Counted from the stretch's first letter, positions 52,242 to 61,851 are shown. The stretch is 64,000 bases of DNA from JBCCQL01 sp039414355 (GCA_039414355.1 JBCDJN010000012.1:3914-67913), one strand, 5' to 3'. The notes: generated by a model from the sequence alone, not told the origin. A program made the numbers and translations.

Positions 52242-54095
52242 CTACGCTTTGGCTACTTCTCTTGATCGCAGGAAGAAGTAGCCGGCGATGGAAAGTCCGA
52301 TGATGTACGCCGCGGCGATGGCGAGCTCGCGGCCGATGACCGGCGACGGGATCGAGAAGCCTTCGGCCACGTAGTTCACGCTGCTCAGCGTGCGGAAGTC
52401 GGGCAGCACGTAGGCGATCTTCTCGATGACGAACTGCACCACGTCATCGGCGCCCTTCATCAGCGAGACGCCGATCGCTTGCGACTGCGTGTCGGTGTCG
52501 AACTGGGTGGTCAGGTTCATCTGGGTGACGATCCGCACGAGGGCCTCCACCGGCCCGCCGCCGTAGACCTTGTCGCCGTTCGGCTGCACGCCCGTGGCGA
52601 TACCGATCAGGAAGCCGCGGAAGAACCCGAGCAGCACAAAGCTGGTGGTGAACAGCATGGCGATCGGCCCGTTGAGGAACGTGCTGGCGGTCACGCCGAT
52701 GGCGATGACCACGACCATCTGCACCCAGATGCTCAGGTAGCCTTTGACGAAGTTCCAGAACGGGTTGTCCTCCGGCAAACGGATGTAGCAGTCCGCCTGG
52801 GCGAAGCCGTAGTACTGGGCGCGCTCCAGCGGCTGGACAATCACCTCGAGCTCGCCGGATTCGCTCACCAGGTCGTCCAGCTGGTTGATCTCGTTGCGGT
52901 CGGTATCGAACTGTTCGACCGGGAACTCAAACAGGTCAAGCTGCCCGTCGCGGGCGCCGAACAACTGGATGCTGTTCACCTGCTTTGTCTCCGGGTTGCG
53001 GAGCTGCACGCTGCCCTGGATGGGCCGAGTGATCTCGCCCTTGTGCGTGCGGAAGACCCGCACCAGCAGCTCGATGGGCAGGACGCGGGTGTCACCGCTG
53101 GTGTCGAGCGTGTTCTCGTTGATGCCTGAGAACTTCCAGATGGCGGCGGCGCGGGTGCCGCCCTCGATGAAGCTGCGGTAGCCCCACTCGTTGCCAACGC
53201 TCACGCCGCGTTCCTTGGGCACGCCGTTGCGGTCGAGGAATCGGAGCTTACCCCGCTGCGGCACGCGGGCCCGGAGCAAGCCGGTGGGGCTTGAGGTGAC
53301 CTGCACCTCGCCGCCGGCTTCGATGACATGGTCGTGCCCATGGGCGGCGATCGCCAGGCCGTCGCCGTCGGGGCCAAGCGAGACGGCGTGGCGGTGGCCC
53401 TGCGTGATGGTGGTCTCGCCGCTGGCGCCGATCACTTCGCCTTCGATGGTGTCGTCGGTCAGCGTCTCGGCGGCGACGTCGTGCGTATGGTCAAGCGACC
53501 GAGTGACGAACACGTACGAGCAGATCGCCATGAGCGCCAGCAGCACGGTGCCCACGGCGGTGAAGCCGAGGATGCGGCCCAGCACGATATCGCCCGAGCG
53601 GACCGGCTTGGTCACCAGCGTGTAGATGGTCTTGCTCTTGAACTCGCCCGGCAGGCTGAAGGTGCTGATCAACAGGGCCAGCAGCAGCGACATGAAGCTG
53701 GTGGCGGTGAGCACCACGCTCAGGTAGAGCTTGACCGGGTCTTGGTGGTTGGTGGAGAGGAACCAGCCGGCGAACAGCAGGATGGCGATGAACACCACCA
53801 GCGCGACCCAAACCCGCCGGCGGAGCGACTCCTTGACCGCCAGCCCGGCCAGCGCCGAGACCCGCCGCCACGATGTGCGGCTCAGCTCAACCACGCCCGT
53901 GCTGAGGGAGCGGTATATGGTCTCGCCCGCCCGCACCGGCCCGTGCCGGACCAACTGCACAAGAAAACCAAGCGCGATTCCAACGAGCGCCACGGCGCCG
54001 GCGGTGGCCAAGAATTGAATCAGCGCGGCCTGGTACCACTTGTCTCCTTGCAGGAGCCAGCCGAGGAACGACTCAATCTCGCGTTCAATAACCAT
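52242..54095 (-). CDS. ABC-2-type transporter permease
   Basis: 617 residues. Membrane helices near 30-50, 92-112 (VWVALVVFIAILLFAGWFL), 125-150 (LYLSVVLTATSFMSLLLALLISTF), 175-195 and a C-terminal cluster (MVVVIAIGVTASTFL, AMLFTTSFVLLGFFRGFLIGI, AIAAAYIIGLSIAGYFFL). KSKTIYTLVTKPVRSGDIVLGRILGF matches the ABC-2 coupling region. A large extracytoplasmic section lies around 205-430 with beta-rich text. Partner of the ATPase at 54179, 83 bases upstream. The start is preceded by a CTAGCGCCT-family word repeat, five bases away. Confidence 0.82.
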   Translation of the reverse strand: MVIEREIESFLGWLLQGDKWYQAALIQFLATAGAVALVGIALGFLVQLVRHGPVRAGETIYRSLSTGVVELSRTSWRRVSALAGLAVKESLRRRVWVALVVFIAILLFAGWFLSTNHQDPVKLYLSVVLTATSFMSLLLALLISTFSLPGEFKSKTIYTLVTKPVRSGDIVLGRILGFTAVGTVLLALMAICSYVFVTRSLDHTHDVAAETLTDDTIEGEVIGASGETTITQGHRHAVSLGPDGDGLAIAAHGHDHVIEAGGEVQVTSSPTGLLRARVPQRGKLRFLDRNGVPKERGVSVGNEWGYRSFIEGGTRAAAIWKFSGINENTLDTSGDTRVLPIELLVRVFRTHKGEITRPIQGSVQLRNPETKQVNSIQLFGARDGQLDLFEFPVEQFDTDRNEINQLDDLVSESGELEVIVQPLERAQYYGFAQADCYIRLPEDNPFWNFVKGYLSIWVQMVVVIAIGVTASTFLNGPIAMLFTTSFVLLGFFRGFLIGIATGVQPNGDKVYGGGPVEALVRIVTQMNLTTQFDTDTQSQAIGVSLMKGADDVVQFVIEKIAYVLPDFRTLSSVNYVAEGFSIPSPVIGRELAIAAAYIIGLSIAGYFFLRSREVAKA

Positions 54096-54100
54096 TGATA

Positions 54101-54131
54101 GACGCTAGGCGCTAGTTGTTAGGCGCTAGTT
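54101..54131 (-). repeat. Short-word repeat (CTAGCGCCT family) before the ABC permease
   Basis: Read in gene direction: AACTAGCGCCTAACAACTAG and onward to the start at 54095. It is nearly the same as the element before the small protein at 42355 and has the same orientation to the gene. Confidence 0.65.
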
Positions 54132-54178
54132 CGCAAGCGTGGGGCAGACGGGAAACCGAGCCGATGAACTCCGCAGGG

Positions 54179-55117
<939 letters not shown>

Positions 55118-55302
55118 CGCTCGCCTCGGTGGCGGACGGGAATTGGAATGTCAGTTGGGGCCGGGAATTTCCGTTCGCGACGGCGAATTCGTGCTCACAC
55201 GTTCAGCGCGGAGCAAAGAAGAGGCTGCTCAGCTCCGCTACGGAGCGGGCTGCCGAGTGGTTCAGTCCCGGCGGTCGCCACGCCGCACCGCGTGAACTTG
55301 CG

Positions 55303-55331
55303 ATATTAAGTGCGGCGAAACACGCTGGCAA
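55303..55331 (-). promoter_or_regulatory. Sigma-70-type promoter for the ABC operon
   Basis: On the minus strand, TTGCCA (55331-55326), 17 bases, then TAATAT (55308-55303). Start expected near 55296, giving a leader of about 180 bases before the ATPase ATG at 55117. Confidence 0.5.
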
Positions 55332-55368
55332 GGATCGCCGGCCGGGCGGGCCGACTTAGGAGGAAGGA

Positions 55369-55580
55369 GATTGGGGGGATGTTGGTGGTAGGGGAGATGA
55401 CGGTCTAGGGATCGCGTCACCGCCGAAGGCCAATAAGGGGTGCCTTGATCGAAGCCTTCAAGTTGAGCCCCGAGCAACCCCCCGCAAGAGCTCTTGGACG
55501 GAGCTGCTGGGGTTTCGTTTCGCTGCGATCCCCGCCACCCAATCGCCGACCATCCCCTCAATCCCCAGCATCCCCACATC
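55369..55580. repeat. Inverted pair of ATCCCC-type word repeats
   Basis: 55369-55400 and the complement of 55550-55580 share words such as CCAACATCCCC/CCAGCATCCCC and CATC-CCCT. They are looser than the other pairs (several mismatches and one gap). They flank the 3-prime side of tyrS. Confidence 0.45.
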
Positions 55581-55611
55581 GCCTTTGTACTTCACTTCAC
55601 TGTCCAGCTGC

Positions 55612-56907
55612 TCAGTTGGTAAACCGCAGCAGGGCGTACCGCTTTTTGCCGGCTCTGAGGACGATGACCGTCTCGCTCGCCAGTTCGGCCGCCGTGAGCA
55701 CCGTCGCCGGGTCCTCGACCCGGCGGTTATTCACGTACGCCCCGCCGCTGGCCACGGTGCGGCGGGCGTCGCCCTTGCTGCCGGCCAGCAGCTTCCCCTC
55801 CGCCAGGGCGTCGATGATGGTCAGCGAGCCATCCTCCAGCCGGCTGCGGGGCAGCTCCCGGCTCGGCACGTCGGCGAAGATGCCGGCGAGCTGGGCGTCG
55901 CTGAGATCCTCAATCTCGGCTCCAAAGAAGACCTGGGTCGCCCGCTCGGCCACTTTCAGGCCCTCGTCGCCGTGAACCAGCCGGGTCAGTTCTTCGGCTA
56001 ACCGCGTCTGGCTCTCACGCTTGGCGGCGTCCGCCTCGCGGGCGGCGTCGAGCGACTCGATCTCCTCCCGCTCCAGGTCGGTGAGCATCCGCAGGCACTT
56101 GCCCACGTCGGCGTCGTCGACCCGCTTCCAGTACTGATAGAACTCGTAGGGGCTGGTCCGCTCGGCGTCCAGCCACAGGGCGCCGGCCTCGCTCTTGCCC
56201 ATCTTCGAGCCGTCGCTCTTTGTGAGCAGCGGCCAGGTCATGCCGTAGAGCTGCACGCCGTGCATCCGGCGGCCGAGATCGATGCCGGCGGTGATGTTGC
56301 CCCACTGGTCGCTGCCGCCCGCCTGCAGCTCGCAGCCGTGCTGCCGGTTGAGGTGCACGAAGTCGTACGCCTGCAGCAGCATGTAGCTGAACTCCGTATA
56401 GCTCATGCCGCCGGCCGAATCCCCGTCGTCACCACGGCCGAGCCGGCTCTTCACAGAGTCCTTGCCCAGCATGACATTCACCGGGAAGTTCTTGCCGACG
56501 TCGCGCAGGAACTCGAGGTAGCTCCACGGGCCGGTCCAGTCGTGGTTGTTGACCAGCAGCGCGGCGTTGCCCGCCGCTTCGAAGTCGAGGAAGCGACGCA
56601 TCTGCCGAGCGATGCCCTCCACGTTACGGGCCAGCGTCTCCTTATCCAGCAGCTTACGCTCGTCGTCTTTGCCGCTGGGGTCGCCAATCATGCCGGTCGC
56701 GCCGCCGACCACGGCAATCGGCGTGTGCCCGGCTTTCTGCAGCCGCCGTAGCACGATCAGCCCGAGCAGGCTGCCGGCGTGCAGGCTCTCGGCCGTTGGG
56801 TCGAAGCCCGCGTAGATGGTCCGCGGCTTCGCTTCGAGCCAGGCGCCGAGCTTCTCGTCGGTCGTCTGATGAATCAGGCCACGCCAGGCGAGGTCGTCGT
56901 AGAGCAT
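55612..56907 (-). CDS. tyrS: Tyrosyl-tRNA synthetase
   Basis: 431 residues, class I, TyrRS of the long type with a C-terminal S4 domain. Rossmann core: TIYAGFDPTAESLHAGSLLGL (HAGS variant of HIGH), GGATGMIGDPSG, YTEFSYMLLQAYDFVHL, GGSDQWGNITAGIDL (Tyr recognition), and the KMGKS loop in KSDGSKMGKSEAGALWL. S4 part: ASGGAYVNNRRVEDPATVL near the end. Cytosolic, charges tRNA-Tyr. The start is set by the word repeat and the family-like N-terminus MLYDDLAWRGLIHQTTD. Confidence 0.95.
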   Translation of the reverse strand: MLYDDLAWRGLIHQTTDEKLGAWLEAKPRTIYAGFDPTAESLHAGSLLGLIVLRRLQKAGHTPIAVVGGATGMIGDPSGKDDERKLLDKETLARNVEGIARQMRRFLDFEAAGNAALLVNNHDWTGPWSYLEFLRDVGKNFPVNVMLGKDSVKSRLGRGDDGDSAGGMSYTEFSYMLLQAYDFVHLNRQHGCELQAGGSDQWGNITAGIDLGRRMHGVQLYGMTWPLLTKSDGSKMGKSEAGALWLDAERTSPYEFYQYWKRVDDADVGKCLRMLTDLEREEIESLDAAREADAAKRESQTRLAEELTRLVHGDEGLKVAERATQVFFGAEIEDLSDAQLAGIFADVPSRELPRSRLEDGSLTIIDALAEGKLLAGSKGDARRTVASGGAYVNNRRVEDPATVLTAAELASETVIVLRAGKKRYALLRFTN

Positions 56908-56910
56908 GGG

Positions 56911-57051
56911 GAAAGGCTGTTGGCTATTGGCTGTTGGCTATTGGCCAACGACAAGACGCTATTCTTCGAGCTCGCGTGGCTGAAACGGCCGCCGCCAGGC
57001 GTTCGGTCCAAAAACATAACGCCAACAGCCAACGGCCAACAGCCAACAGCC
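56911..57051. repeat. Inverted pair of GCCAACAGCC-type word repeats in the ispD-tyrS gap
   Basis: The left arm (56911-56950 region) and the complement of the right arm (57021-57051) match at about 28 of 31 aligned bases around GGCTGTTGGC words. They could form a stem across the 153-base gap. The left arm ends three bases before the tyrS ATG; a sister copy precedes the aldo/keto reductase start. Confidence 0.75.
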
Positions 57052-57060
57052 CCACACCCC

Positions 57061-57813
57061 CTACCTCCACAAATCATCATCCGCGAACGGGTTCACGCCC
57101 TTGCTCTTGGGCGGCGGTTTGACCCGCAGGATCTGCTCGGCGAGTTTCAGGTCGGCCTTGGTGGTGATCTTGAGGTTGAGCGGCGAGCCCTCGACGATGG
57201 CGACCCGCTCGCCGAGCCGCTCGACCAGTTGGGCGTCGTCGGTGGCGGTGGCGACATCGTCCGCGGCGTAGGCCCGCTCCAGCAGGTCGCGGCGGAAGGC
57301 CTGCGGCGTTTGGGCGGCCCACAGGCCGACCCGCGGCACCGTCTCACCGATCATCGCCCCCTCGCCGGTCGACTCAACTCGCTTCAGGGTCGAAGCAACC
57401 GGCGACGCCAAGATCGCGGCGCCCGTTGCCCGGGTGCGGTCGAACAGGCTGTCGATTTCCTTGTCCGTCACGCAGGGCCGGGCGGCGTCGTGAACGGCGA
57501 CAAACTCCGCGTCGCCCACCTTCGCCAGGCCGGAGCGGACCGAATCCGCCCGCTCCTTCCCACCACGGCAAACGGCCAGGCCGAGGATCATGACGTTCGC
57601 CCCAAACTTTTGGTCGAACTCTTCGCGGTCCTCGTCCGACACCACCACCACGACCCGCGAAACGTCGTCACGGTTCACAAACCGCTCCGCCGAGTGCAGC
57701 CAGACCGCCCGGCCATCGAGCGGCGCGAACGGCTTCTTGTACACACCGCTGAACCGTGTGCTGCGACCCGCGGCGACAAGAACCACGGCGAACTGGGGGG
57801 AGCTCTCAGCCAT
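57061..57813 (-). CDS. ispD: 2-C-methyl-D-erythritol 4-phosphate cytidylyltransferase
   Basis: 250 residues. It transfers CMP from CTP to MEP in the isoprenoid pathway. Seen: VLVAAGRSTRFSGVYKKPFAPL (CTP loop with the catalytic Arg/Lys), VVVVVSDEDREEF, GGKERADSVRSGL, FVAVHDAARPCVTDKEID and IVEGSPLNLKITTKADLKLAEQIL (C-terminal metal/CDP site). Related cytidylyltransferases are unlikely given these stretches. Leftward in the hemH-akr-ispD-tyrS run. Confidence 0.92.
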   Translation of the reverse strand: MAESSPQFAVVLVAAGRSTRFSGVYKKPFAPLDGRAVWLHSAERFVNRDDVSRVVVVVSDEDREEFDQKFGANVMILGLAVCRGGKERADSVRSGLAKVGDAEFVAVHDAARPCVTDKEIDSLFDRTRATGAAILASPVASTLKRVESTGEGAMIGETVPRVGLWAAQTPQAFRRDLLERAYAADDVATATDDAQLVERLGERVAIVEGSPLNLKITTKADLKLAEQILRVKPPPKSKGVNPFADDDLWR

Positions 57814-57903
57814 TTGCAGTTGGCTCTGGTGGGTGTGGCGAGCCGGTAGCGTAAGCGCCCGGAGCTATCGACCAACGATACCACACCCTGCAAGCGACCA
57901 GAG

Positions 57904-58875
57904 TCACGCGAAGTCCCGGCTCGGCGGCGCCGGCCCGCGACGCTCCACAGCCGCCTCGATCGCCGCGAGCTGCGTGTCACTCAATCGCCACCCCATGGCG
58001 CCGGCGGTCTCTTCGATCTGCCACGCCCGCTTGGCGCCGCACAGCACCGACGTGACGCCCGGCTGGTGCATGGTCCAGTTGATCACCACCTGGGCGACCG
58101 TTCGCCCGGCCTCTTCGGCGATGCGTCGCAGCTCGGCGAGCAGCTCCTGGGTCTTCGCCCACTCCTCGCCCTGATAGACGGGGTACTTGAGCCGCTTGTC
58201 GGCGGGGTCCAGCTGGCCGTCGCGGGGCAGCTTGTCGGCCAGCACGCCCTTCATCAGCGGCCAGTACGTCATCACGGCGACGCCGTTCTCCCGGCACCAT
58301 GGCAGCGTTTCGCGCTCGATGCCGCGTTGCAGCAGGTTGTACGGCAATTGCACCGCCGAGAGGGGGCAGACGGCGTGGAAGCGCTGGATCTGGTCGAGCG
58401 TGCAGTTCGACGCCCCGACGGCGAGTGTCTTGCCCTCCTCGTGCAGCTCCAGCAGCCCGCCGGCGGACTCTTCGATCGCCACCTCGGGGTCGGGTGAGTG
58501 CAGGTAGAGCAGCTCCACGCGGTCGGTCCCAAGCCGGCGGAGGCTCTCTTCGCACTCCCGCTTGAGCGTCCCCGGCCGAGCGTCTTGGGCCATGGCGTCG
58601 CCCTCGAAGTGCACGCCGCCCTTGGTGGCGATCACCGCCAGATCGCGGTCGTCGCCGAGCGCCTCACCGAGCAGGCGTTCGCTCTCGCCATTGGGGCCAT
58701 AGACGTAGGCGTTGTCGAAGTGGCAGACGCCCGCTTCGAGCGCCGCCAGGACGGTGGCGATGCCGTCTTCGTCGGAAGTCTCCAGCGTGGTCACACCCGC
58801 CATCGGCCAGCAGCCCAGCGCGACCGGTGAGACGACGTACTCCGTTCCCGGCAACTCGCGGCCCGGTTCATCCAT
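57904..58875 (-). CDS. Aldo/keto reductase
   Basis: 323 residues from the ATG at 58875; the ORF extends 56 codons further upstream but into the spacer after hemH. TIM-barrel oxidoreductase: GCWPMAG, DNAYVYGPNGESERLLGEAL (Asp and catalytic Tyr), VIATKGG (Lys), YLHSPDPEVAIEES (His), GASNCTLDQIQ, SAVQLPYNLLQRG, and C-terminal VTSVLCGAKRAWQIEETAGAMGW (NADPH site). Substrate unknown. The start is preceded by a GCCAACAGCC-type word repeat. Confidence 0.88.
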   Translation of the reverse strand: MDEPGRELPGTEYVVSPVALGCWPMAGVTTLETSDEDGIATVLAALEAGVCHFDNAYVYGPNGESERLLGEALGDDRDLAVIATKGGVHFEGDAMAQDARPGTLKRECEESLRRLGTDRVELLYLHSPDPEVAIEESAGGLLELHEEGKTLAVGASNCTLDQIQRFHAVCPLSAVQLPYNLLQRGIERETLPWCRENGVAVMTYWPLMKGVLADKLPRDGQLDPADKRLKYPVYQGEEWAKTQELLAELRRIAEEAGRTVAQVVINWTMHQPGVTSVLCGAKRAWQIEETAGAMGWRLSDTQLAAIEAAVERRGPAPPSRDFA

Positions 58876-58914
58876 GGCGAAGGCTGTTGGCTCTTGGCTG
58901 TTGACGATTGGCGA
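58876..58914 (-). repeat. Short-word repeat (GCCAACAGCC family) before the aldo/keto reductase
   Basis: On the gene strand, CAACAGCCAAGAGCCAACAG runs to within a few bases of the ATG at 58875. The same word and orientation occur before tyrS. Confidence 0.6.
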
Positions 58915-58967
58915 GCCGCGAGCGTCAGCGACCGGAGCGATTCCGTCAACTCCCGGCGGTCCCCCCG

Positions 58968-60035
58968 CTAGCTCGCCGCCTCCGCGGGTCGCCCAACCCC
59001 AGGCGGTCGCCGCGGTGTGTAGAGGCAGCAATCCTTGGGGCAAACATCGTGATTCGCCGGGAACTGACCGAGGGCCGGACGCTCGGGGTCGCGGCCCTTC
59101 TCGGTCGCGATCCGCTCTTCGAGCAGCTCACGAACCATTTGCACGGCTCGCGGGTGCGTCCCGATGGTCGCCGCGCGAACGAAGTGCACATCGAGCTTCT
59201 CGCAGAGTTCCTTCGCCTCGGTGTCGAGGTCGAACATCACCTCCATGTGGTCCGAGACGAAGCCGATCGGCAGGATGATCAAGTCCTGCAGGCCGCCCTC
59301 GCCGTGCAGCTCCTCGATGCGATCGCAGACATCGGGCTCCAGCCACGGCTGCTGGGGCGGGCCGCTGCGGCTTTGGTAGACCAGCTCCCAATTGGCGTGG
59401 CCGGCGGCCTCGGCGGTCAGGCGGCTAGCTTCAGTCAATTGCTTCTCGTAGGCGCAGTTCTCGGCCATCGAGTTCGGGATGCTGTGCGCGGTGAACATCA
59501 CCTTGGCTGCTTCCCGTCGCTCGGCGGGCACTTGATCCAGCGCTTCGCGAAGGTTTTCGGCGTTGGTCTCGATCAAGCCCGGATGGTTGTACGGCATGCG
59601 AAGCTTGTCGATCCGCGGGGCGTCGGGGCCAACCTTCTCGCACGCTTCCAGGATGTTCTCCCGGTACTGCCGGCAGCCGGAGTAGCAGCTGAACGCGCTG
59701 GTGAAGAACGCGATCGCCCGCTTCACGCCGTCGTCCCGCATCTGGCGGATGGTGTCCTCAAGCATCGGCGCCCAGTTGCGATTGCCCCAGTAGAGGGGCA
59801 GGCCTGGACCGTGTTCGGCGAGTTCCGTCTCGATGGCGGCCAGCAGTTGCCGGCACTGCTCGTTGATCGGGCTCACGCCGCCAAAGTGGTGGTAGTGCTC
59901 CGAGACCTCCAGCATCCGCTCCCGCGGGACGTTCTTGCCGCGTAGCACGTTCTCCAGGAACGGCATCACGTCGTCGGGGCCTTCGGGGCCGCCGAAAGAG
60001 ACAAGCAGCATCGCGTCGTACGGAGAGTCTTCCAT
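58968..60035 (-). CDS. hemH: Ferrochelatase
   Basis: 355 residues from the ATG at 60035; the 56 codons upstream are rejected. It inserts iron into (copro/proto)porphyrin. Seen: AMLLVSFGGPEGPDDVMPFLENV, YHHFGGVSPINEQC, TSAFSCYSGCRQYREN, MFTAHSIPNSM (catalytic His), YQSRSGPPQQPWLEPDV and ILPIGFVSDHMEVMFDLDTEA. The internal SGCRQY Cys and the C-terminal CPKDCC (3 Cys) resemble the four-Cys ligand set of [2Fe-2S] ferrochelatases, including actinobacterial types. hemY is in the same window but not linked. Confidence 0.93.
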   Translation of the reverse strand: MEDSPYDAMLLVSFGGPEGPDDVMPFLENVLRGKNVPRERMLEVSEHYHHFGGVSPINEQCRQLLAAIETELAEHGPGLPLYWGNRNWAPMLEDTIRQMRDDGVKRAIAFFTSAFSCYSGCRQYRENILEACEKVGPDAPRIDKLRMPYNHPGLIETNAENLREALDQVPAERREAAKVMFTAHSIPNSMAENCAYEKQLTEASRLTAEAAGHANWELVYQSRSGPPQQPWLEPDVCDRIEELHGEGGLQDLIILPIGFVSDHMEVMFDLDTEAKELCEKLDVHFVRAATIGTHPRAVQMVRELLEERIATEKGRDPERPALGQFPANHDVCPKDCCLYTPRRPPGVGRPAEAAS

Positions 60036-60189
60036 GGCAGAGCGGGCAGGGCGAAAGGGCAGGGGAGGCGAGCAACGCGAGCCGATGCCGGCGTCGCGTA
60101 GAGTGTAGTGTCGACCGCGAGAAAGGCGCGACCAGCCGCCGCTCCTCGTGATCCGCATTCCCTGTTCCGAGCTCAGCCTTCGCGCATGA

Positions 60190-60227
60190 AAACGGCCGGC
60201 CAACGAACGAGCGCTGACCGGCCGTTT
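60190..60227 (-). terminator. Rho-independent terminator of tRNA-Glu
   Basis: AAACGGCCGG (60190-60199) pairs with CCGGCCGTTT (60218-60227), 10 bp. On the tRNA strand the stem is followed by TTTTC, starting 6 bases past the tRNA end at 60233. Confidence 0.7.
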
Positions 60228-60232
60228 GGTAG

Positions 60233-60305
60233 TGACCCCAACGGGGTTCGAACCCGTGTTGCCGGCGTGAAAGGCCGGAGTCCTAGACCACTAGACGATG
60301 GGGCC
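60233..60305 (-). tRNA. tRNA-Glu, anticodon TTC
   Basis: 73 bases. Acceptor GGCCCCA/TGGGGTC (one G-T pair), D arm TCGTCTAGTGGTCTAGGA, anticodon stem CCGGC/GCCGG with loop CTTTCAC, T arm ACGGGTTCGAACCCCGT, discriminator A. CCA is not encoded. A terminator follows. Confidence 0.95.
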
Positions 60306-60486
60306 GCGGTTTCTCGGAGCGAAGCGGCGCCAATGCGGAGCTGCTTCTCGCCAAGTTTCTAGAAGGGCGTCGCGGCAGGGTCAACCCAGGCGCGAAAAGC
60401 CAAGCGGGGAAGAAATCAGCAACCAGGCAACGAAGTGACAACGCGGAGCGGCACAAACCATGGCCGCTACGCCGAGGCGAGCGGGC

Positions 60487-60687
60487 TCAGGAGCCCGGCT
60501 GGGCTTCGGCGTCCGCCTGCTGTTGATTGCGGCGGATTGCTTCGTACACTTCATTGCGGTGCACGGGCACTTCCTTAGGAGCTTCCACCCCCAGTCGCAC
60601 CTTGTCCCCACGGATCTCAACGACCACGATGGTGATGTCATCGTTGATAACGATGCTCTCGTTCTTCTTCCTCGAGAGGACCAACAT
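60487..60687 (-). CDS. csrA: Carbon storage regulator CsrA
   Basis: 66 residues from the ATG at 60687; the ORF runs 11 codons further upstream without support. Full CsrA signature: MLVLSRKKNESIVIND, ITIVVVEIRGDKVRLGVEAP, and the RNA-contacting VPVHRNEVYEAI (Arg44). RNA-binding dimer that controls translation and stability of many mRNAs by binding GGA motifs. A TTGACT/TAGAGT promoter lies about 150-175 bases upstream. No fliW or flagellar genes are nearby. Confidence 0.95.
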   Translation of the reverse strand: MLVLSRKKNESIVINDDITIVVVEIRGDKVRLGVEAPKEVPVHRNEVYEAIRRNQQQADAEAQPGS

Positions 60688-61068
60688 AGGTCGATTCCTT
60701 CGATGTCGGCCACTTCCCAACCGCCGCTGTGGCGAGTTCGGGGGCTGGTGGCCTAGGACGCTTCCGCGCGAGTGACAGCTTTCGCCGGGCGGAAAACAAC
60801 CCGCGCCCGCGATAATGTCGCGTTATTCCTCGATCCACTCTACGTGGCCTAGGCCGGCAGTCAAGCAAAAGGCCACGATGGGAGGCGTCTATTTCCGAGA
60901 CTTTTCGCGGGTTTGGCACGTTTTTTCTGGATGATGCGGCCAATCTGCGGCGTGCCGCAGTTTATCAACCGGCTTGCGGTGGAAATCAAGTCGATCCCAA
61001 CTCGCTGGACACCTGAGGAATGCTAGCACTCGGCGGCGTTGCAGTGGCCTTTCCCGGATGCGTGAATC
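60688..61068. other. Divergent intergenic region between csrA and tatD
   Basis: 381 bases. It holds the csrA promoter candidate (60837-60864), a T6 run at 60921-60926, and a small hairpin CTGCGGC/GCCGCAG (60945-60960). No ORF of merit and no recognisable RNA gene. Confidence 0.5.
60837..60864 (-). promoter_or_regulatory. Candidate promoter of csrA
   Basis: Minus strand: TTGACT (60864-60859), 16 bases, TAGAGT (60842-60837). The -35 is good, the -10 moderate. The leader would be about 145 bases. Confidence 0.4.
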
Positions 61069-61848
61069 ATGGCTTCGTTGTTCGATACCCACGCGCACCT
61101 GGATCAGGCCGATTTTGACCCCGATCGGGCCGAGATTCTGCGGCGCGCCGCCGCAGCCGGCGTGGATCGCGTGCTGGCGGTTGGGGTGACCGCCGAATCG
61201 AGCGCCGCCTGCTTGCGGCTAGCAGAAGAGTGGCCCGGCCGGGTATCGGCCGCCGTTGGTATCCAGCCCAACTACGTTCACCAGGCTGAGCCGGGCGATT
61301 GGGATCGCATTGTCGAGCTCGCCAGGTCGCCGGCGGCGGTTGCGCTGGGCGAAACCGGCCTCGACCGCTACTGGGACGACGCCCCGTTTCCGCTTCAGCA
61401 GGACTACTTCGATCGGCACCTCCGCCTTTCGCAGCAGACGGGCCTGCCGTTCGTCGTTCATATGCGTGAGTGCGAGGAGGACATCCTCGAAATGCTCCGC
61501 GAAGCCCGACGCCGCGGGCCGCTGCGGGGAGTGATGCACTCCTTCACGGGGCCGGCTGAGATGGCGGCCGAATGCGTGGAGCTTGGCTTGCACATCAGCT
61601 TTGCCGGGATGGTGACATTCAAGAAGTCAAACGATCTCCGCGACGTCGCCAAGACGGTGCCGCTCGATCGCCTGTTGGTGGAAACCGATAGTCCGTACCT
61701 TTCGCCCGAACCGGTGCGGAAAGTCCGCCGTAACGAACCGGCCCACGTCCGCCACACAGCGGAGCTGCTGGCCAAGGTGCGCGGCGAGACGTTTGAGCAG
61801 CTCGCCGAGGCGACCACGGCCAATGCGGTGGCGTTGTTTTCGCGCTGA
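61069..61848 (+). CDS. TatD-family metal-dependent hydrolase
   Basis: 259 residues. TIM-barrel DNase/amidohydrolase-like: FDTHAHLDQADFD (His8, His10), VGIQPNYVHQ, VALGETGLDRYWD (Glu), FVVHMRECEEDILEML (His), GVMHSFTG (His), and LLVETDSPYLSPEPVR (Asp). All metal ligands of the family are seen. Roles reported in DNA repair and RNA 3-prime processing. Start ATG fits the family N-terminus. Followed closely by the DUF6624 gene. Confidence 0.93.
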   Translation: MASLFDTHAHLDQADFDPDRAEILRRAAAAGVDRVLAVGVTAESSAACLRLAEEWPGRVSAAVGIQPNYVHQAEPGDWDRIVELARSPAAVALGETGLDRYWDDAPFPLQQDYFDRHLRLSQQTGLPFVVHMRECEEDILEMLREARRRGPLRGVMHSFTGPAEMAAECVELGLHISFAGMVTFKKSNDLRDVAKTVPLDRLLVETDSPYLSPEPVRKVRRNEPAHVRHTAELLAKVRGETFEQLAEATTANAVALFSR

Positions 61849-61851
61849 CAT

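Larger units (their letters stand above)
55118..55611. other. Intergenic region between tyrS and the ABC operon
   Basis: 494 bases. It holds the TTGCCA-N17-TAATAT promoter of the ABC operon and, at 55369-55400 and 55550-55580, an inverted pair of ATCCCC-type words. No ORF is convincing. Confidence 0.6.

Noticed and set aside
60481..60498. Hairpin CGGGCT/AGCCCG over the csrA stop codon as a terminator
   Set aside because: No T-run follows in the csrA direction and part of the stem is coding.
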